Shown here: positions 5,679-6,214 of the stretch, in pieces
Layout of the letters: each line of letters starts with the position of its first letter
Position numbering within the stretch: position 1 is the first letter of the stretch
Origin: Alphaproteobacteria bacterium
GTDB taxonomy: Bacteria; Pseudomonadota; Alphaproteobacteria; RS24
Assembly (NCBI GenBank): GCA_015163825.1
Contig: JAAOIL010000156.1
Span: 1 to 6,214 of the forward strand
Reading direction: 5' to 3'
DNA length: 6,214 bases
Notes under the pieces: generated by a model
Seen by the model: only the letters and a program-made list of their open reading frames with translations
Told to the model about the DNA's origin: nothing
Database searches by the model: none
Position numbers and translations under genes: made by a program

Positions 5679-6214
5679 TCAGGCAGTAAATAAATCTTCC
5701 ACTGCCGCTTCCGCTAACCCCGCTTGGCGTGCCGCCGCCACACAAGTATTGTGCATAAGCTGTGCCACAGTCATTGGCCCGACACCGCCCGGCACGGGTG
5801 TGATATAGGCAGCGTTTGCTGATGCCGCCTCAAAATCTACATCACCGATTAAACGAGCCGTGCCGTCATCTTTCACAACACGATGAATACCAACATCAAT
5901 AACCACGGCGCCTTTGCCTATCCACTCCCCTTTGACGAGATGCGGCACACCCGCCGCCGCCACTAAAATATCTGCCGCGCGTGCCAATGCCGCAAGGTTG
6001 CGGGTATGGGAATGCGCCATAACAATCGTGGCATTCGCCGCCAGAAATAATTGCGCGACAGGTTTGCCAACCAAATTAGAGCGCCCGATAATGACCACAT
6101 GCTTTCCCGTTAAATCGGGCACCACCGAACGTGCCAATTGCAAACAGCCTTGTGGGGTGCAAGAGGTCAAAGTCGGCAAACCCGCCGCGAGACGACCAGC
6201 ATTTAAGGGGTGCA
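5679..6214 (-). CDS. folD: Bifunctional methylenetetrahydrofolate dehydrogenase / methenyl-THF cyclohydrolase (N-terminus cut by window edge)
   Basis: FolD interconverts 5,10-methylene-, 5,10-methenyl- and 10-formyl-tetrahydrofolate, feeding purine and formyl-Met synthesis. The last 177 codons are visible; the family is about 280-300 residues, so the first 110-120, including the catalytic Lys and Tyr, lie beyond the right edge. The reading frame stays open to the edge (HPLNAGRLAAGLPTL), which is the conserved FolD segment, so a TTG at 6179 that could be taken as a start is an internal Leu codon. Conserved motifs in fragment numbering are CTPQG (18-22), the NADP-binding GRSNLVGKP (43-51), AAGVPHLVKGEWIGKGAVVI (85-104), GDVDFEAA (123-130) and PGGVGPMT (141-148), the C-terminal family signature. 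It is convergent with argG, with 17 bp between the stop codons. Confidence 0.96.
   Translation of the reverse strand, partial: HPLNAGRLAAGLPTLTSCTPQGCLQLARSVVPDLTGKHVVIIGRSNLVGKPVAQLFLAANATIVMAHSHTRNLAALARAADILVAAAGVPHLVKGEWIGKGAVVIDVGIHRVVKDDGTARLIGDVDFEAASANAAYITPVPGGVGPMTVAQLMHNTCVAAARQAGLAEAAVEDLFTA

Noticed and set aside
5679..6179. TTG at 6179 as the folD start
   Set aside because: The conserved FolD sequence HPLNAGRLAAG continues in frame upstream to the window edge, so the gene is simply truncated by the window.

Overview
The window looks like chromosomal DNA of an alphaproteobacterium, perhaps a marine or SAR116-like lineage. This rests on the IalB-family secreted protein next to rlmN and argG, the alphaproteobacterial form of the SpoU/TrmH methyltransferase, moderate GC content (about half, by eye) and close gene packing. 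The genus-level guess is an inference. No tRNA, rRNA, CRISPR array, insertion sequence or phage gene is visible.

Layout. Positions 1-1801 are on the minus strand: a zinc-free quinone oxidoreductase-like MDR enzyme (start at 1801), then an NAD-dependent short-chain dehydrogenase of the 3-hydroxyacyl-CoA dehydrogenase type, which runs off the left edge. They are probably one transcription unit. The 126-bp gap between them holds a perfect 12-bp tandem repeat. From 1802 to 1885 lies a small divergent promoter region. The plus-strand genes are a TrmH-family RNA methyltransferase (1886-2374), an exported IalB-like protein (2438-2983), rlmN (2996-4147) and argG (4411-5661). Between rlmN and argG is a 27-bp tandem repeat of about eight units that starts inside the last codons of rlmN. 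The 3' two thirds of folD sits convergently on the minus strand (5679-6214), 17 bp from argG.

Function. The identified proteins are housekeeping enzymes: acyl-CoA or carbonyl redox chemistry (left), RNA methylation (TrmH-like and RlmN), arginine biosynthesis (ArgG) and one-carbon metabolism (FolD), plus one periplasmic protein of unknown function.

The unusual part is the pair of tandem arrays. Each starts at the 3' end of a gene, runs up to a same-strand neighbour, is purine-rich in the sense direction, and has the core AGCGGGA followed by ATAAA. In the reading frame of the upstream gene both units read AGC-GGG-...-TAA, so each array forms a ladder of in-frame stop codons. They look like two members of one repeat type that grows at gene ends, but a genome-wide search is needed to show that.
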